Below, piece by piece: positions 1-10,735 of a DNA stretch of 64,000 nt (the first letter of the stretch is position 1; each line of letters begins with the position of its first letter). A program made the position numbers and the translations under genes. This DNA is from Cherax quadricarinatus (taxonomy: Eukaryota > Arthropoda > Malacostraca > Decapoda > Parastacidae). Where the stretch lies: assembly GCF_038502225.1 (NCBI RefSeq), contig NW_027195227.1, positions 124,001 to 188,000 of the forward strand, in the 5' to 3' direction. A model generated the notes under the pieces. That model searched no databases. It was not told the origin of the DNA and worked only from the letters and a program-made list of their open reading frames with translations.

Positions 1-1258
1 GACCAGTACTAATTTCTCTAACCTTATACTTATTACCATTGATATGTTCAACTACTCGATAAGGGCCAACAAACTTTTGATCGAGCTTAGGCTTAGCACG
101 GCTATTAGTTACTCTAGTAAATTCTGCTGTTGATTTATGAAGTGCTTAACGGATTCTTCTAAAAACACTTTGAGCCATGCTGGTACGAGTTGCTATGAAA
201 TCATCAGGGTTATAATTGGGTTTCGGTGTGGAATATAACAACTCATAAGGCAAATGCTTGTCTACACCATACAAAGCATAATGTGGAGTATCACCTATGG
301 AAGCATTGTAAGCAGAATTTATGGCACATTGAACATCTGGTATAACTTCATCCCAAGTTTCACTATCGGGGTCGATAGTGGCTCTCAAGACATCAAGTAC
401 TTTCTTATTGGTTCGCTCTGCTAACCCATTGCTGGCAGGATGATGCGGAACAATGGTGGATTTAGAGATCTTGTACAAGGTACACAAATTTTCAAGAATC
501 TCATTACAGAATTCACTTCCATTATCTGTTACTAAGAACTTAGTGGTGGTATGCCTGCAGATAATGCTTTCTTTAAACGCTTTAGCTACTGTCTCGGCAG
601 TCTTATCTGCCACAGGAACTAACTCACAATATCTGGTGAAATGGTCTACCATAACACATAGATGTTTGTTGCTTTGGAGGGAACATTTAAAATTGGTTAA
701 CAAATCAAGCACAACTCTTTCCCACGATTCAGTAGTAGTTGGATACACTTGGATTGGGTTAGGACCATTGACATTTCCTTTATGCTGCATACAGACACTA
801 CATTTCTTAACATACTCGGAAATGTCAGTTGCCATATGTGGCCAAAAGTATTTCATTCTGGCTTGTTTCACAGAACGATCCATACCAGGGTGTGCAACAC
901 CTGGTGCATCGTGAACTAGCTGTAGAGCTACGTTCACTAGTGACTGTGGAATTACTAACTGGTAAACTCTTCTCCTAGGAGTACCCAGCTTGGCTGTGCG
1001 ATACAGTAATTCTTGGTTCATGACAAAGTCACTGATGGGTGCTGGTGGCTTCACAGTCAGAATAAGATCTTCCTGGAGCAGGAATCGAATCACACCAGAC
1101 CACATGGGATCTGTTCTTTGGGCATTCTTTACAACCTCAACAGTAAATGGAGGGTCTGCAGTTACTATACTAACATGTCGCGATAAAGCATCAGCGACTA
1201 CATTGGACTTGCCAGGTAAATGTTCAAAAGTGGGATTGAACTCTTGGATAGTCAAGGT
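1..1258 (-). pseudogene. gypsy integrase with end of RNase H (broken)
   Basis: The first residues are the RNase H/integrase junction, with the hallmark LPGKSNVVADALSR. A zinc-binding HHCC module follows, with the spaced residues H..H and C..C of KKCSVCMQ. The catalytic core then shows D in VVLDLL, D in VTDNGSEF and E in NGLAERTNK, which is the DD-35-E triad of retroviral-type integrases. A stop at 146-148 ends this frame. From 145 down to 1 the reverse complement still encodes an integrase C-terminal segment (KLDQKFVGPYRVVEHINGN) in another frame, so a frameshift lies near 140-150. The preceding codon block is separated from RNase H by an in-frame TAG at 1259-1261, where relatives normally carry tryptophan; TGG to TAG is an inference. 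Confidence 0.9.
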
Positions 1259-1744
1259 CTATCTGGCTAACCTTCCAGTAGGTTGTTTGTTCTGGAATAA
1301 AGGTATCAGTGGTGCATGGTCTGTCAAGACATGAACAGGGTACTGGTAAATAATGTCTAAGAAGTGCTTTAAAGGCCATACTATTGCTAAAGCTTCTTGC
1401 TCCGTTACTTTATAATTTTGTTCAGCCTTCGTAAGGACTCGACTAGCAAATGCAGCTGCGTTGTACTTGCCATCAGTCTTCTGAGCTAGTACGGCACCTA
1501 TGCCAATTGAACTAGCATCAGTTGTCAGGTAGAAGGGCTTAGAAAAATCTGGAAATTTCAAAATTGGAGCAGACGTTAGCTTTTCTTTTAGTGTTTGAAA
1601 TGCTCTTTCCTGATGGAAGGTCCAAACGAAAGGAGCATCTTTCTTAAGCAATTCAGTTAGAGGAGCTGCTATGGAGGAAAAATTAGCAATGAAAGATCTA
1701 TAAAAACCTGCTAGACTCACAAAGGATCTTATGGCATCAGCAGT
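1259..1744 (-). pseudogene. gypsy RT connection and RNase H domain (broken)
   Basis: About 160 codons read from the RT thumb/connection (SLAGFYRSFI..FS.IAAPLTELLKK) into RNase H. RNase H features are visible: the first catalytic aspartate in LTTDASSIGIGAVL, the glutamate region in TEQEALAIVWPLKHF, and the aspartate in VLTDHAPL. The frame is the same as the RT block to its right and the integrase block to its left. It is bounded by in-frame stops at 1745-1747 and 1259-1261, so only point mutations separate these three blocks. Length and motif spacing fit a gypsy RNase H, which cuts the RNA strand of the RNA:DNA hybrid during reverse transcription. Confidence 0.88.
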
Positions 1745-2511
1745 TTAGGGGGATGGAAAATTTAGTACTGCCGTTACTTTACTTTGATCAGTCGTAACCC
1801 CTCTAGGAGTGACTACGTGACCAAGAAACTTAATTTCTGATCTGAAAAATTGGTACTTGGACAGTTTGATCTTTAAATTGGCTTCTTCAAGCTTACCCAG
1901 TGCTATATCAAGTCTTTTCAGGTGTGTATCTACATCTTCGGACATGACGATTACATCATCTAAGTACACCGTAAGTGCTTTACCTATGAGACCTCTAAAG
2001 ATATTGGTCATGAGCCTAGAGAATGTGGTGGGGGGGGGAGGCTCGTCTTCCAAAGGCCATACGTAGGAAATGGTAGTGACTTGTGGGAGTGGAGAATGCG
2101 GTTAAGTCTTGGCTGTCCTCGTGAAGAGGGACTTGCCAAAACCCTTGTAACAAGTCCAGGGTCGAAAAGACTTTGTTATCTCCGATGTTACGTAAAAGAT
2201 CACCAAGTACAGGAAGTGGGAAGCGACTTCTTAAAGTCAATCACTGGGCGCCAAGTACCGTCCTTCTTAGGCACTAGGATCAAGGGCGCATTCCAGGGTG
2301 AATTGCTAGGTGCAATAACTCCATCATCGAGCATCTGATTGATCAATTCTTCTGCGACAGCAGCTTGGGAATGAGGCATTCTGTACGCAGGTATATAGAT
2401 AGGTCTAGTACCAGGTTCAAGTGGAATACGATGGGACAATAAGTTAATTATACCCATCTTCTCACCTGGTAAGACAATGGCTTTACAATGTTTCTTCAAC
2501 AGAGTCAACAA
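1745..2511 (-). pseudogene. gypsy reverse transcriptase (two frameshifts)
   Basis: The fingers motif SPWNAPLILVPKKDGTWRPVIDF, split over positions near 2270-2330, opens the domain. The palm aspartate is in FSTLDLLQGFWQVPL (about 2110-2170), and the active-site YLDD is in TVYLDDVIVMS (about 1950-1970). These three blocks lie in three different frames, with shifts near 2215 and near 2028-2038, where a run of nine G occurs. Homopolymer slippage, either biological or from sequencing, is a plausible cause of the second shift. In life the enzyme would copy the element RNA into cDNA in virus-like particles. This copy cannot do so. Confidence 0.88.
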
Positions 2512-3140
2512 ACACTTGACCTCGTCTGGGAAGTCAGTGGGAGCTAAGTCTTTCTCCTCAACTGGTGGGATGGATTGATCCAGTGGAGTGGATGAGGTCT
2601 ACCCTGTTAAAATAGCACCGACCCACTGGTCAGGTGGCAAGTCATCCTGAACTTGAACAGAGTAAGGATAGCGAACCAGGTCAACAAGATTGGTATTTGC
2701 TCTGAGACGAACACTGTGACCAGAAGTGTTAGCAAGGAATAAATGGATCTTACTGTCTCTTACAACATGTAAGGAAGGTTCAACAAATACACCCTTGACT
2801 TTGCAGGAATCACTGTCAACTAGGACGTTATCACCATCTGGAACACTAGGAGCAACAACAGACACTCTAGTGAGAGCACTAGCCGCAACAGAGACATCTT
2901 TCTGCAGACGGCATGTGAAATCAACAATGGCATTACTAGTTTTAAGTAATTGTTTTCCGACAAGGCGTCCCCTGTGGAGAAACTACTACTTGGACTAGCA
3001 GACATTGCAGGGATAGGCCGTGCACTCAAGGCAGTCTGAGTGTCCTCGGACACTTGAGGCAATGGAACACTATTCTGCATGTCTGAAGGTGTAGGTGGAA
3101 CACAGATGGGAGTGACAGAGTTACTGGTGCCTGACCACTC
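2512..3140 (-). pseudogene. gypsy pre-RT region (linker after gag/protease), degraded
   Basis: Two overlapping pieces in different frames lie directly upstream of the RT. One (2865-2599) contains VSVVAPSVPDGDNVLV and VRLRANTNLVDLV, a beta-rich linker style common between gypsy protease and RT. The other (about 3140-2930) contains a Ser/Pro-rich stretch. No DTG or DSG protease active site was found, so the protease is missing, mutated or further upstream. The assignment rests mainly on position next to the RT. Confidence 0.55.
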
Positions 3141-4860
3141 GGCTACGTTAATAAGTAATTCACGGATCTATAGGGACCTAATCTGAACTTCACATTCTGC
3201 AGCACTTTAACAAATCTCAGATACAAGTAGTGAGGACAAACATATTGTTCAAGGGCTAGGTATTGTATTTCAGTCAGTAAGGGAATATTGGTACTGTGGA
3301 CTGATTCATATTGACTTTGACTGGCATGATACACTAAGTGAACAAACAGAAGTGACTGGGACATCTTCTCAGGGAACTTACTCAAGGACATAAAAGCAGG
3401 AAATATAGAGAGAATGACACAATAAGCTGAAATGGGAGAAAAAGAAATGCTTAACTATTCTGCATAAGTAAAGAAAATTAACAAGTCACACTGTAAGCAA
3501 GGAAAGCTCACATGAGAAAAGAATTACTCAACTGGATAAACAACACTTTGAAAATCAAGAGAAATTGTACTTTACTCAAATCAAATTTACTCAAATTTAC
3601 TTTAAATTGAATTAATGGCACATTGAGTTGTCTTTACTCTCAATTCAATAAAGAAATTCAACAATAAATGGTAAATCAAACAAAAAGGACAAAATGGAAT
3701 CAATAAATCTTGTGCAAAATTAAAACAAACTGGGAAAGCAATTCACTAAAAAAAAAGAAAATGACACACAAAGAATAAAATATTATGCACAAAACAAGAA
3801 ATGTAAAACTGAAATCACAAAATATTGCACTGAAATAAACTGTAGCAATATTGCAACTAACAATTACTAATCAAAAAGTACTGCACAACACTACATAAAA
3901 ATTTCTGAAAGAAAAAAATTAATGGCAACACAATATTTACACAAGAATTATTGCAAAATGAGTCAATACTGCAATAATAAAAAAAATTGCACACACAAGA
4001 AAACACAGTTTACAAAAGCAACAAAAAAAATATTATCAAGGAATGAACTGACTGAACACTTTAACTCTTATTTGCAACTTTAACAACACTTACTGGACAA
4101 GCAAAAGAATGATTTACTTTAAAAAAAAGTTAAAAATTGCACTAAGAGTGAATTTGTTCAATGAAATATGAAAAATAATAGATGCAAAAACACAAAACAT
4201 GGAAAGGTTAGCACTCACAGTGATGCAGGAACACAACACATCAATATGGGTACAATACTATGAGAATTTTCTTGCAATGAGGCTTGGGGTGTGAAAAATT
4301 GTAAAATAATTTTCTTGCTTCAAACAAAATAATGGCACTATTGTCTGTGGAGATAAGACAAATTAGACACTGGCTAAATGAAAAGAATTAACACAAGAAT
4401 GTTCAACACACAGAAAAAAACCGGCAAATGAATGAAAACAAAAGCAGCAAGAATACACAAATGCTGGGAGAAAAAAAAAGAATATAATGTAACAAGTTAC
4501 TGAATTACTTCACTGCATAAATTACTAGGCAAGGAACACAATACTGTGAACATAAGATAATTGTGAAGTGTTAACACAAGTTTATACTGCTTATATATTG
4601 CACACAACAAAGAAAAACATTGAAGTACTTACTTCAGGTATATAAAAAAAATGAACACAACACAACAGACATAAAATAAAGCACGAAAATTAACACTGAA
4701 GAAAGATAAAAAAAAAAACATATTGCACACAGGATATAATTAACACTGATCAAGAGTCACTGAAATGTCACTCAGGAATCACTGCAAAATTGTCTCAACA
4801 CTCACAAATGTCTCTATAAAATTATAACCACTGTAACAACGTTGGTGGAGAAAGAGTAGT
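3141..4860. other. A-rich non-coding stretch
   Basis: The stretch is strongly A-rich on the plus strand, with many short A-runs and 'acacaa' words and frequent stops in all frames. A short minus ORF at 3391-3143 has no recognisable motif. It could be the degraded 5' part (gag/leader) of the neighbouring minus-strand gypsy element, but nothing in it proves this. Confidence 0.4.
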
Positions 4861-5985
4861 GATGTGAGGTGGAGGGAGGTTGGTTGTAGCTTGCTTAAAT
4901 CGATGATAGACTCACACAAGAGGCTTTTACGTAGGCGCACAGGGATGAAGGAACACTCTTGTCTCTTGACCCCCTATGTGGTCCTTGGAATATGGTGCTA
5001 GAACCCATGATAAAGGTAAAAAAAAATTACAGTGATAGTGGGAAGTTGGGTGAGTGCTTGAGGCACCCACGCTGAGACACCGTGTGGGCCTATGGAATGA
5101 ACGGCTTAAGCCACTTGACACCCACACTAGGCACAAAAATATTCTAAGCCAGGATGGCTTAAAAAACCCACAAAATACCACAACACCACAGGGATGATAA
5201 AGCACTCAGAACAGCTAGAACTGGAAGCACAAAGCGATGGAGAAGACTGTAACCATGTGGCTTGCTTGAGTACTGGGCTAAGTCACCTGGGTTAGTTGCT
5301 GGCTGGCTTGGCTTAACCCTTCACACAGACTGGCTTGAGAATGTGTAACGATGAGCACAGCAGGGGTGGAAAGCTGGCTTGGCAGGCAAGGCTGGATGGT
5401 GTAGAGCTGGGCTGGACTCCCCCCCACAGAGTGGCTTGGTGGCTTGGCCTACTTTGCAAACCTGGGTCAACCCCTTGGAAGTAATGCAGATAAGCAAATA
5501 AAACACTAATACACAGAGACTGACCAGTAAGCAGAAGCAAACAGGCTGGTGGACGCTTGACTAGGGTATCTGGCTTGGGATGTTGAGCGTCACCCGTCTC
5601 TGGAGGCCTAACGTTCGTGACTGGCTCAGTAGAAATTTATCTCCAGAAATCGCTGTAATCATCAGAATTACAGGCCCTCCACTGGCACCTTTTGTAGTGG
5701 GGGTTCGTGGGAGATATGATGGTTGGAGTTAAACACACTTGTTGGATGGTAACACTTATATTGCAGACTATGAAGGGAGAGAGTCTAAACTGCCTGTCCT
5801 GTCGCCTGCTTGGATTACCAGGAACTAAGGCCGATGCAGCGCGTCCCACGCACTCATGTGGGATCACGTGATGTCATACAAACTAGTCACTAGGCCTAGC
5901 AAAAAGGTCGTGTATGTAAAGCATATGGATGGTACTATGATACTCAGATAAGCTATACAACACATGTAGGGGATCAGCAACTATG
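4861..5985. other. Unassigned region with 'ctggcttgg' words
   Basis: The base composition becomes more balanced here than in the preceding A-rich block. The words 'ggcttg' and 'ctggcttgg' recur between 5255 and 5580. No ORF has a recognisable product. It may hold the 5' LTR of the gypsy remnant, but the partner LTR is outside the window. Confidence 0.3.
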
Positions 5986-6236
5986 CTGACAAACCAGCCA
6001 GTTATCAAGCCAGCCAGTTATCAAGCCAGCCAATTATCAAGCAAGCTAGTTATCAAGCCAGCCAGATATTAAGCCAGCCAGTTAGCCAGCCAGCCAGTTA
6101 TCAAGCAAGCCAATTATTAAGCCAGCCAATTATTAAACAAGCCAGTTATCAAGCCAACCAGTTATCAATCCAGCCAATTATCAAGCCAGCCAGTTATCAA
6201 GCCAGTCAGTTATCAAGCCAGCCATTTAGCCAGCCT
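5986..6236 (+). repeat. 16-bp tandem repeat (ccagccagttatcaag)
   Basis: About 15 imperfect copies of a 16-bp unit built on 'ccagccagttatcaag' run through this interval. Variants replace 'gtta' with 'atta' or 'gata'. One unit near 6075-6095 is interrupted. The array runs straight into the left arm of the neighbouring palindrome. Confidence 0.9.
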
Positions 6237-6553
6237 GCTTGTTAAAGAACAGTAGACATGACATCTACATGACTCACAAAATCGTAATGACACGAATGCA
6301 AACAAATCATACCACGGATGGGGATGAAACCTGTGGTCAGAGTCATAAAACCCCAGAACGACGCGTTAGCCATTGGGCTAGCTGGCTCATTGTAGCCAGC
6401 TGGTCCAGTTGCTTACTCGTCGGTCTGGAGTTTTATGATTCTCTGATCGTACGTTCCATCCCCATCCGTGGTATGGTTTGTTTGCATTCTTGTCATTACG
6501 ATTTCGTGAGTCATGTAGATATCATGTCTTCTGTTCTTTAACAAGCAGGCTGG
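6229..6553. repeat. Palindrome: two tRNA-like SINE copies head to head
   Basis: The left arm (from about 6229) is the reverse complement of the right arm (to 6553). Shared features include 'gttaaagaacag', 'gactcac...atcgtaatgacac' and 'ccacggatggggatg'. The centre (about 6365-6430) holds two divergent SINE heads with 'ggctagctgg' / 'agctggtcca' A-box-like words. The B box is degraded in both heads. The arms extend beyond the SINE into flanking sequence ('aacaagcaggctgg'), so the palindrome reflects inverted duplication of a SINE plus its flank, not simply two insertions. Confidence 0.75.
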
Positions 6554-6694
6554 ATAACTATTTACATTGCTGTTTAGCAAGATTCCCGGGTTTGGTACAT
6601 GTATAATACATTCGTCTACGCATATAGCATACGTAAGGTGTGCCTTTCTTCCTTCCCTTCACATCCACCCACCCTTCCCACCAGCCACCCGCCA

Positions 6695-6722
6695 ACTGTG
6701 TGTGTGTGTGTGTGTGTGTGTG
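6695..6722. repeat. (TG)n microsatellite
   Basis: An uninterrupted TG run of about 28 bp lies directly beside the purine-rich tract. Confidence 0.95.
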
Positions 6723-6729
6723 CATGGAA

Positions 6730-6940
6730 TTGGAAGGGGAGAGACAGTGGTAGAGAGGGAGAGAGAAATGGGGGAAGGACAGGGGGGTGCAGGGAGAGTG
6801 GGGGAATGGAAATGAGGGAAAGGCTGGGGGTAGAGGGGGGAGGGAGGAGACTGTGGAGGAGGGGAAGGAGGAAAGGGAAGATGAATGGAAGATGAAGAGG
6901 AAGAGGAGAAGAAGAGAAAGGGAGATAGATAAATAGATAG

Positions 6941-7024
<84 letters not shown>

Positions 7025-7250
7025 TAGCTTGTTAATAAAGATAGGGATCCTTAACCTTGTCAAACCCTGTGTAAAAAAAAAAAAAAGAGTAAAGAGGGCA
7101 AGAGAGGAGGGAAAAACTAGAGAAAGGGAATGGGGGGAGGGAGAGGGAGAGAGGGGATTGGGAGAGAAGGGACTGGGAGAGAGGGAAGGACAGGGAAGAG
7201 GGAAAAATGGTGAGAGGAGAGGGAGAGGCGGGGAGGAGGGTGTATGTGTG
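6730..7250 (+). repeat. Polypurine tract with (GATA)n and (GA)n
   Basis: The plus strand is almost purely A and G for about 500 bp. It contains a (GATA)n block at about 6925-6958 and an uninterrupted (GA)n block at about 6959-7020. The only clearly mixed interval is about 7022-7070. Open frames across it, such as one of 224 codons on the minus strand, are low-complexity Ser/Pro/Leu strings caused by composition. Confidence 0.9.
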
Positions 7251-8099
7251 AGCCAGTCACTGTTTACATGGTGCGTGCCCACCCTGGCAAGATCTGTTGA
7301 CACCGAGCCCTGAGGTCGGTACCTCAGCCTCACAAGTGGCTTATAGGACAGATTTTCATAAATGACTGATGTTGCAAGAAATCTCGCCTACATGCACGTA
7401 TAAAGGACCAACTTACTTGGTGTTGGAGAATCTATTCTGGTCTTCAACCTCCCTAAGCTTAGCCCCTCTGGACTTCCCTCAGGACCACGTGCAACTGGGA
7501 GCCTTAATTCCTGCAGTTTTCAGTCGTTATTAGTGACCTGCCTGCACCTCAGAAATTCCTATTTCCAAGGGGGTGTGAATCCCCTAGACTAACTATGCAG
7601 AAAGTGACACTAGCTTCTAGGCTGACAAGAGACACCGGTACGTACTGGTCATGAACTGCCGGCTGCACAAAGGTCCCACAGCACGACTCACCCACAATTT
7701 TCCCCAGACACTGGCCAGGATCGAGAAGAAAAAAGGGACGTCTCGTCTTACTGTATGGGCCTGACAGAGGAAGACATCTATGGTATGTCGAGGTGCCTCC
7801 ACCAGATTTCCCCAGGTCTAGTATGTGAAGACACGTGGGGGCGCCGCCTGCTGATCACGGCACTTGCTCAGACGGTGTCTAGTCTTAGAAGAAAGGGCAC
7901 TGTGATCTCAGAACGGTGCCCCAGTATTCAAACTTGGGCTGCCAGTTCTCCCTGGCTAACATAACCTAGTATTTGCCTACATTATCGGCCTATTACTACC
8001 TACGTTAAGGTCATAGGTCTACATTATTATTATCTACAGTTGCATCAATAATCCTAATATTAGTGTACTAGCAGTATAAACTACCTACTTCTTCCCTGA
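7251..8099. other. Unassigned unique sequence
   Basis: Balanced composition with short ORFs only and no recognisable domain. A small palindrome 'ctgaggtcggtacctcag' lies near 7311-7328. Confidence 0.3.
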
Positions 8100-8222
8100 A
8101 GGGTAAATCTATCAATTAAGAAGTACCTTCCAACCACATATGCTGCTATGTATGATAATTCTATGTAACTGTATTTGTGTATACCTGAATAAACTTACTT
8201 ACTTACTTACTTACTTACCTTC
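8100..8222 (+). mobile_element. Probable LINE 3' end with (TTAC)n tail
   Basis: The segment ends in 'gaataaacttacttacttac', a short-unit repeat tail typical of non-LTR elements that end in a tetranucleotide microsatellite rather than poly(A). A diverged second copy at 8434-8500 shares 'tgctgctat', 'tgtattcgtgtatacc' and 'gaataa..ttactta'. This shows that it is a repeat end and not unique sequence. The parent coding family was not identified. Confidence 0.6.
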
Positions 8223-8433
8223 ACCAACCCGGGTGTGTGTGTGTGTGTGTGTGTGTGAGTTTTGGTTGGGTTTAAGGGCCACCCTATCCAGACGGTCCTT
8301 ACATGGCCATGCTGGAATCTTTGTATGCCGTATCTGCCCTATGGAACTTTAGGGACGGAATAAATTTTCACACCAACCTTAATTTAGCAATAATATGAGT
8401 CACACTGACTTTCTAGGCTATCCTAAGTTCTCC

Positions 8434-8500
8434 ACATGTATGCTGCTATTTACGATACTCTATGCATTGTATTCGTGTATACCAGAATAATTTTACTTAC
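8434..8500 (+). mobile_element. Second copy of the (TTAC)-tailed LINE 3' end
   Basis: It aligns with 8140-8205 through 'atgctgctat', 'gtgtatacc' and 'gaataattttactta'. Only the last 60-70 bp remain, consistent with strong 5' truncation. Confidence 0.55.
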
Positions 8501-8544
8501 CATGTTAGCATATTTTGTCTAACCTTAGCACCTGCCCGTGCACT

Positions 8545-9480
8545 CGCTGTGTGTGACACCCAACATGTGGTGCCTCCACTCGCTGTGTGTGACACCCAGC
8601 ATGTGGTACCTCCACTCGCTGTGTGTGACACCCAGCATGTGGTGCCTCCACTCACTGTGTGTGACACCCAGCATGTGGTGCCTCCACTCACTGTGTGTGA
8701 CACCCAGCATGTGGTGTCTCCACTCACTGTGTGTGACACCCAGCATGTGGTGCCTCCACTCACTGTGTGTGACACCCAGCATGTGGTGCCTCCACTCACT
8801 GTGTGTGACACTCAGCATGTGGTGTCTCCACTCACTGTGTGTGACACCCAGCATGTGGTGCCTCCACTCACTGTGTGTAACACCCAGCATGTGGTGCCTC
8901 CACTCGCTGTGTGTGACATCCAGCATGTGGTGCCTCCACTCGCTGTGTGTGACACCCAGCATGTGGTGCCTCCACTCGTTGTGTGTGACACCCAGCATGT
9001 GGTGCCTCCACTCACTGTGTGTGACACCCAGCATGTGGTGCCTCCACTCGCTGTGTGTGACACCCAGCATGTGGTGCCTCCACTCACTGTGTGTGACACC
9101 CAGCATGTGGTGCCTCCACTCACTGTGTGTGACACTCAGCATGTGGTGCCTCCACTCGCTGTGTGTGGCACCCAACATGTGATGCCTCCACTCACTGTGT
9201 GTGACACCCAGCATGTGGTGCCTCCACTCACTGTGTGTGACACCCAGCATGTGGTGCCTCCACTCACTGTGTGTGACACCCAGCATGTGGTGCCTCCACT
9301 CGCTGTGTGTGGCACCCAACATGTGATGCCTCCACTCACTGTGTGTGACACCCAGCATGTGGTGCCTCCACTCGCTGTGTGTGGCACCCAACATGTGGTG
9401 CCTCCACTCGCTGTGTGTGACACCCAGCATGTGGTGCCTCCACTCTCTGTGTGTGGCACCCAGCATGTGGTGCCTCCACT
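8545..9480. repeat. 36-bp minisatellite, about 26 copies
   Basis: The unit is 'cactcgctgtgtgtgacacc' followed by 'cagcatgtggtgcctc'. Copies differ by a few point changes (cactc[ga]ctg, acac[ct]cag). Because 36 is divisible by three and the unit lacks stops in several frames, long ORFs appear on both strands (for example 366 codons plus and 322 codons minus). They are side effects of the period and show no codon-level conservation signal. Confidence 0.97.
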
Positions 9481-9840
9481 TAAACCCATCCAAGTTTCTT
9501 TTCGTTACTATGTGTTAAGTGCTCTATGTATGATATTCAGCTTTACAGAGCTGGGATTATGACCTTCAGCTGTCAGTATAGCAGGGCCAGATACCTCATG
9601 CAACCACAAAAATGCTTTTGTACATTACGTCTGGCAGAGCTGTCGTCTGGATTCTGCTCAATTGTAGCTGCACGATGCTTCCTCTCAACCTGTCAATGTG
9701 GTGGTACTCCTGGTTCCTTGCTTCCCCTTCCTTTCTTTTTCACTGTATTCACTAACTCATCTATCCTTATCTCTTATCTCTCTGTCTTGGGTCACACTTA
9801 TTCTGGTTAAATAACAAAAAGGCACAATACCGTGACTGGA
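9481..9840. other. Unassigned spacer
   Basis: No ORF with a recognisable product and no repeat seen. It separates the 36-bp array from the fold-back element. Confidence 0.3.
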
Positions 9841-9971
9841 ACGATACACAAATAACCCGCACATAAAAGACAGAAGCTTACGACGACGTTTCGGTCCGAC
9901 TTGGACCATTGACAAAGTCACACTAACAGAGGTGGAGCAGGACGGCTATATATAGGCAGGAAGAGGTGGAG

Positions 9972-9974
<3 letters not shown>

Positions 9975-10021
<47 letters not shown>
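9975..10021. repeat. (AGT)n microsatellite
   Basis: About 15 uninterrupted AGT triplets lie at the inner boundary of the left fold-back arm. A matching, much shorter 'actactaccact' tract lies at the inner boundary of the right arm. The triplet run therefore expanded on one side only. Confidence 0.95.
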
Positions 10022-10022
<1 letters not shown>

Positions 10023-10045
10023 CAAGAATTGTATATAATACCGAC

Positions 10046-10174
10046 AGGATGAAATGACACATGCACAACACCCGGGCATCCCCACCGTAGACGTTTCGCC
10101 ATCCAGCCAGCCACTGGATGGCGAAACGTCCACAACAAAGACAACCAGACGCCGCACATGTGTCTAATTTCATC
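10046..10174. mobile_element. Nested fold-back hairpin of the GAAACGT family
   Basis: A perfect 17-bp stem (10090-10106 with 10114-10130, 'gacgtttcgccatccag') encloses a 7-nt loop. Outer arms 'gatgaaatgacacatg' (10046-10061) and 'catgtgtctaatttcatc' (10157-10174) pair with one gap. The terminal GACACATG and internal GTTTCGCC words match the elements at 13083, 30663, 39303 and 41401. This looks like a small fold-back element that inserted into the loop of a larger one. Confidence 0.7.
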
Positions 10175-10735
10175 AGTAGATGTAGTAGAAGAAGAAGAGG
10201 TAGTAGTAGTGGTAGTGGTAGAAGTGGGAAATAAGGAAGACGAGTCAGTCAAATACAAAGGAAGGGGAGCACTGCAAGAGAGCTAGAAACCCACAGAGGG
10301 AGAGCAAGCGCACCGAGGTGCGTGAAAGGGGAACTACTACCACTACTACTACCTCCACCTCTTCCTGCCTATATATAGCCGTCCTGCTCCACCTCTGTTA
10401 GTGTGACTTTGTCAATGGTCCAAGTCGGACCGAAACGTCGTCGTAAGCTTCTGTCTTTTATGTGCGGGTTATTTGTGTATTGTTCTGGTTAAATTTGCTG
10501 GTATTGGGTTGTGGCGGTACCACCTACACTCATGCTAGGCCGCCGGTCTCTCTCACTTTCTCTCTCGTGGCATTAACTGAATTAGTTTTAGGTAAATTGT
10601 ATCCTTCACCTCCCTTTTCTGATTTTGGGCAGTTCGTATATTACTTCTCTGGTTGTTCACTGACACAGACAACTTTCGGTGATCCTGATGGGCCAAAAAC
10701 TACTAAACATTCACAAGAGCAAACGATAACTCCAG

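Larger units (their letters stand above)
1..3140 (-). mobile_element. Ty3/gypsy-type LTR retrotransposon, pol remnant (truncated by left window edge)
   Basis: Reading right to left on the minus strand, the order is pre-RT linker, reverse transcriptase, RNase H and integrase. That order (RT-RH-IN) is diagnostic of Ty3/gypsy elements. The coding phase changes twice, near 2215 and in the G-run near 2028-2038, and in-frame stops occur at 1745-1747 and 1259-1261. The copy is therefore dead. The integrase C-terminal region is still readable at the window edge, so the 3' LTR lies outside. I could not identify a gag nucleocapsid knuckle, a DTG/DSG protease site or an env gene. No LTR pair can be tested because only one side is present. 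Confidence 0.9.
9844..10480. mobile_element. Fold-back element with ~140-bp inverted arms ('gacgtttcggtccgacttgg' type)
   Basis: The left arm (about 9844-9985) and right arm (about 10338-10480) are near-perfect reverse complements. They begin 'atacacaaataacccgcaca' and end 'tgtgcgggttatttgtgtat'. Both carry 'cgacgtttcggtccgacttg', 'ttgacaaagtcacactaaca' and 'ctatatataggcaggaagag'. The loop holds an (AGT)n microsatellite at the left arm's inner end and a second hairpin at 10046-10174. There is no ORF, so any movement would be non-autonomous. A target-site duplication was not clear. Confidence 0.85.

Noticed and set aside
1..3140. An infectious-virus-like (env-bearing) element or an integrated crustacean virus
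   Set aside because: Only pol-type domains with multiple stops and shifts are present. No env, capsid or viral replication gene was recognised anywhere in the window.
1..5985. A complete LTR retrotransposon with paired LTRs
   Set aside because: The left LTR lies outside the window and no partner for 4861-5985 can be tested. No PBS or PPT was convincing.
6659..7333. 224-codon minus-strand Ser/Pro/Leu-rich ORF
   Set aside because: It spans the purine tract, where the complementary pyrimidine strand lacks stops. It has no domain and includes TG-repeat His/Thr residues.
8462..9562. 366-codon ORF, and a 322-codon ORF on the other strand, as real repeat proteins
   Set aside because: They coincide exactly with the 36-bp array, exist on both strands and owe their length to a stop-free unit with a period divisible by three.
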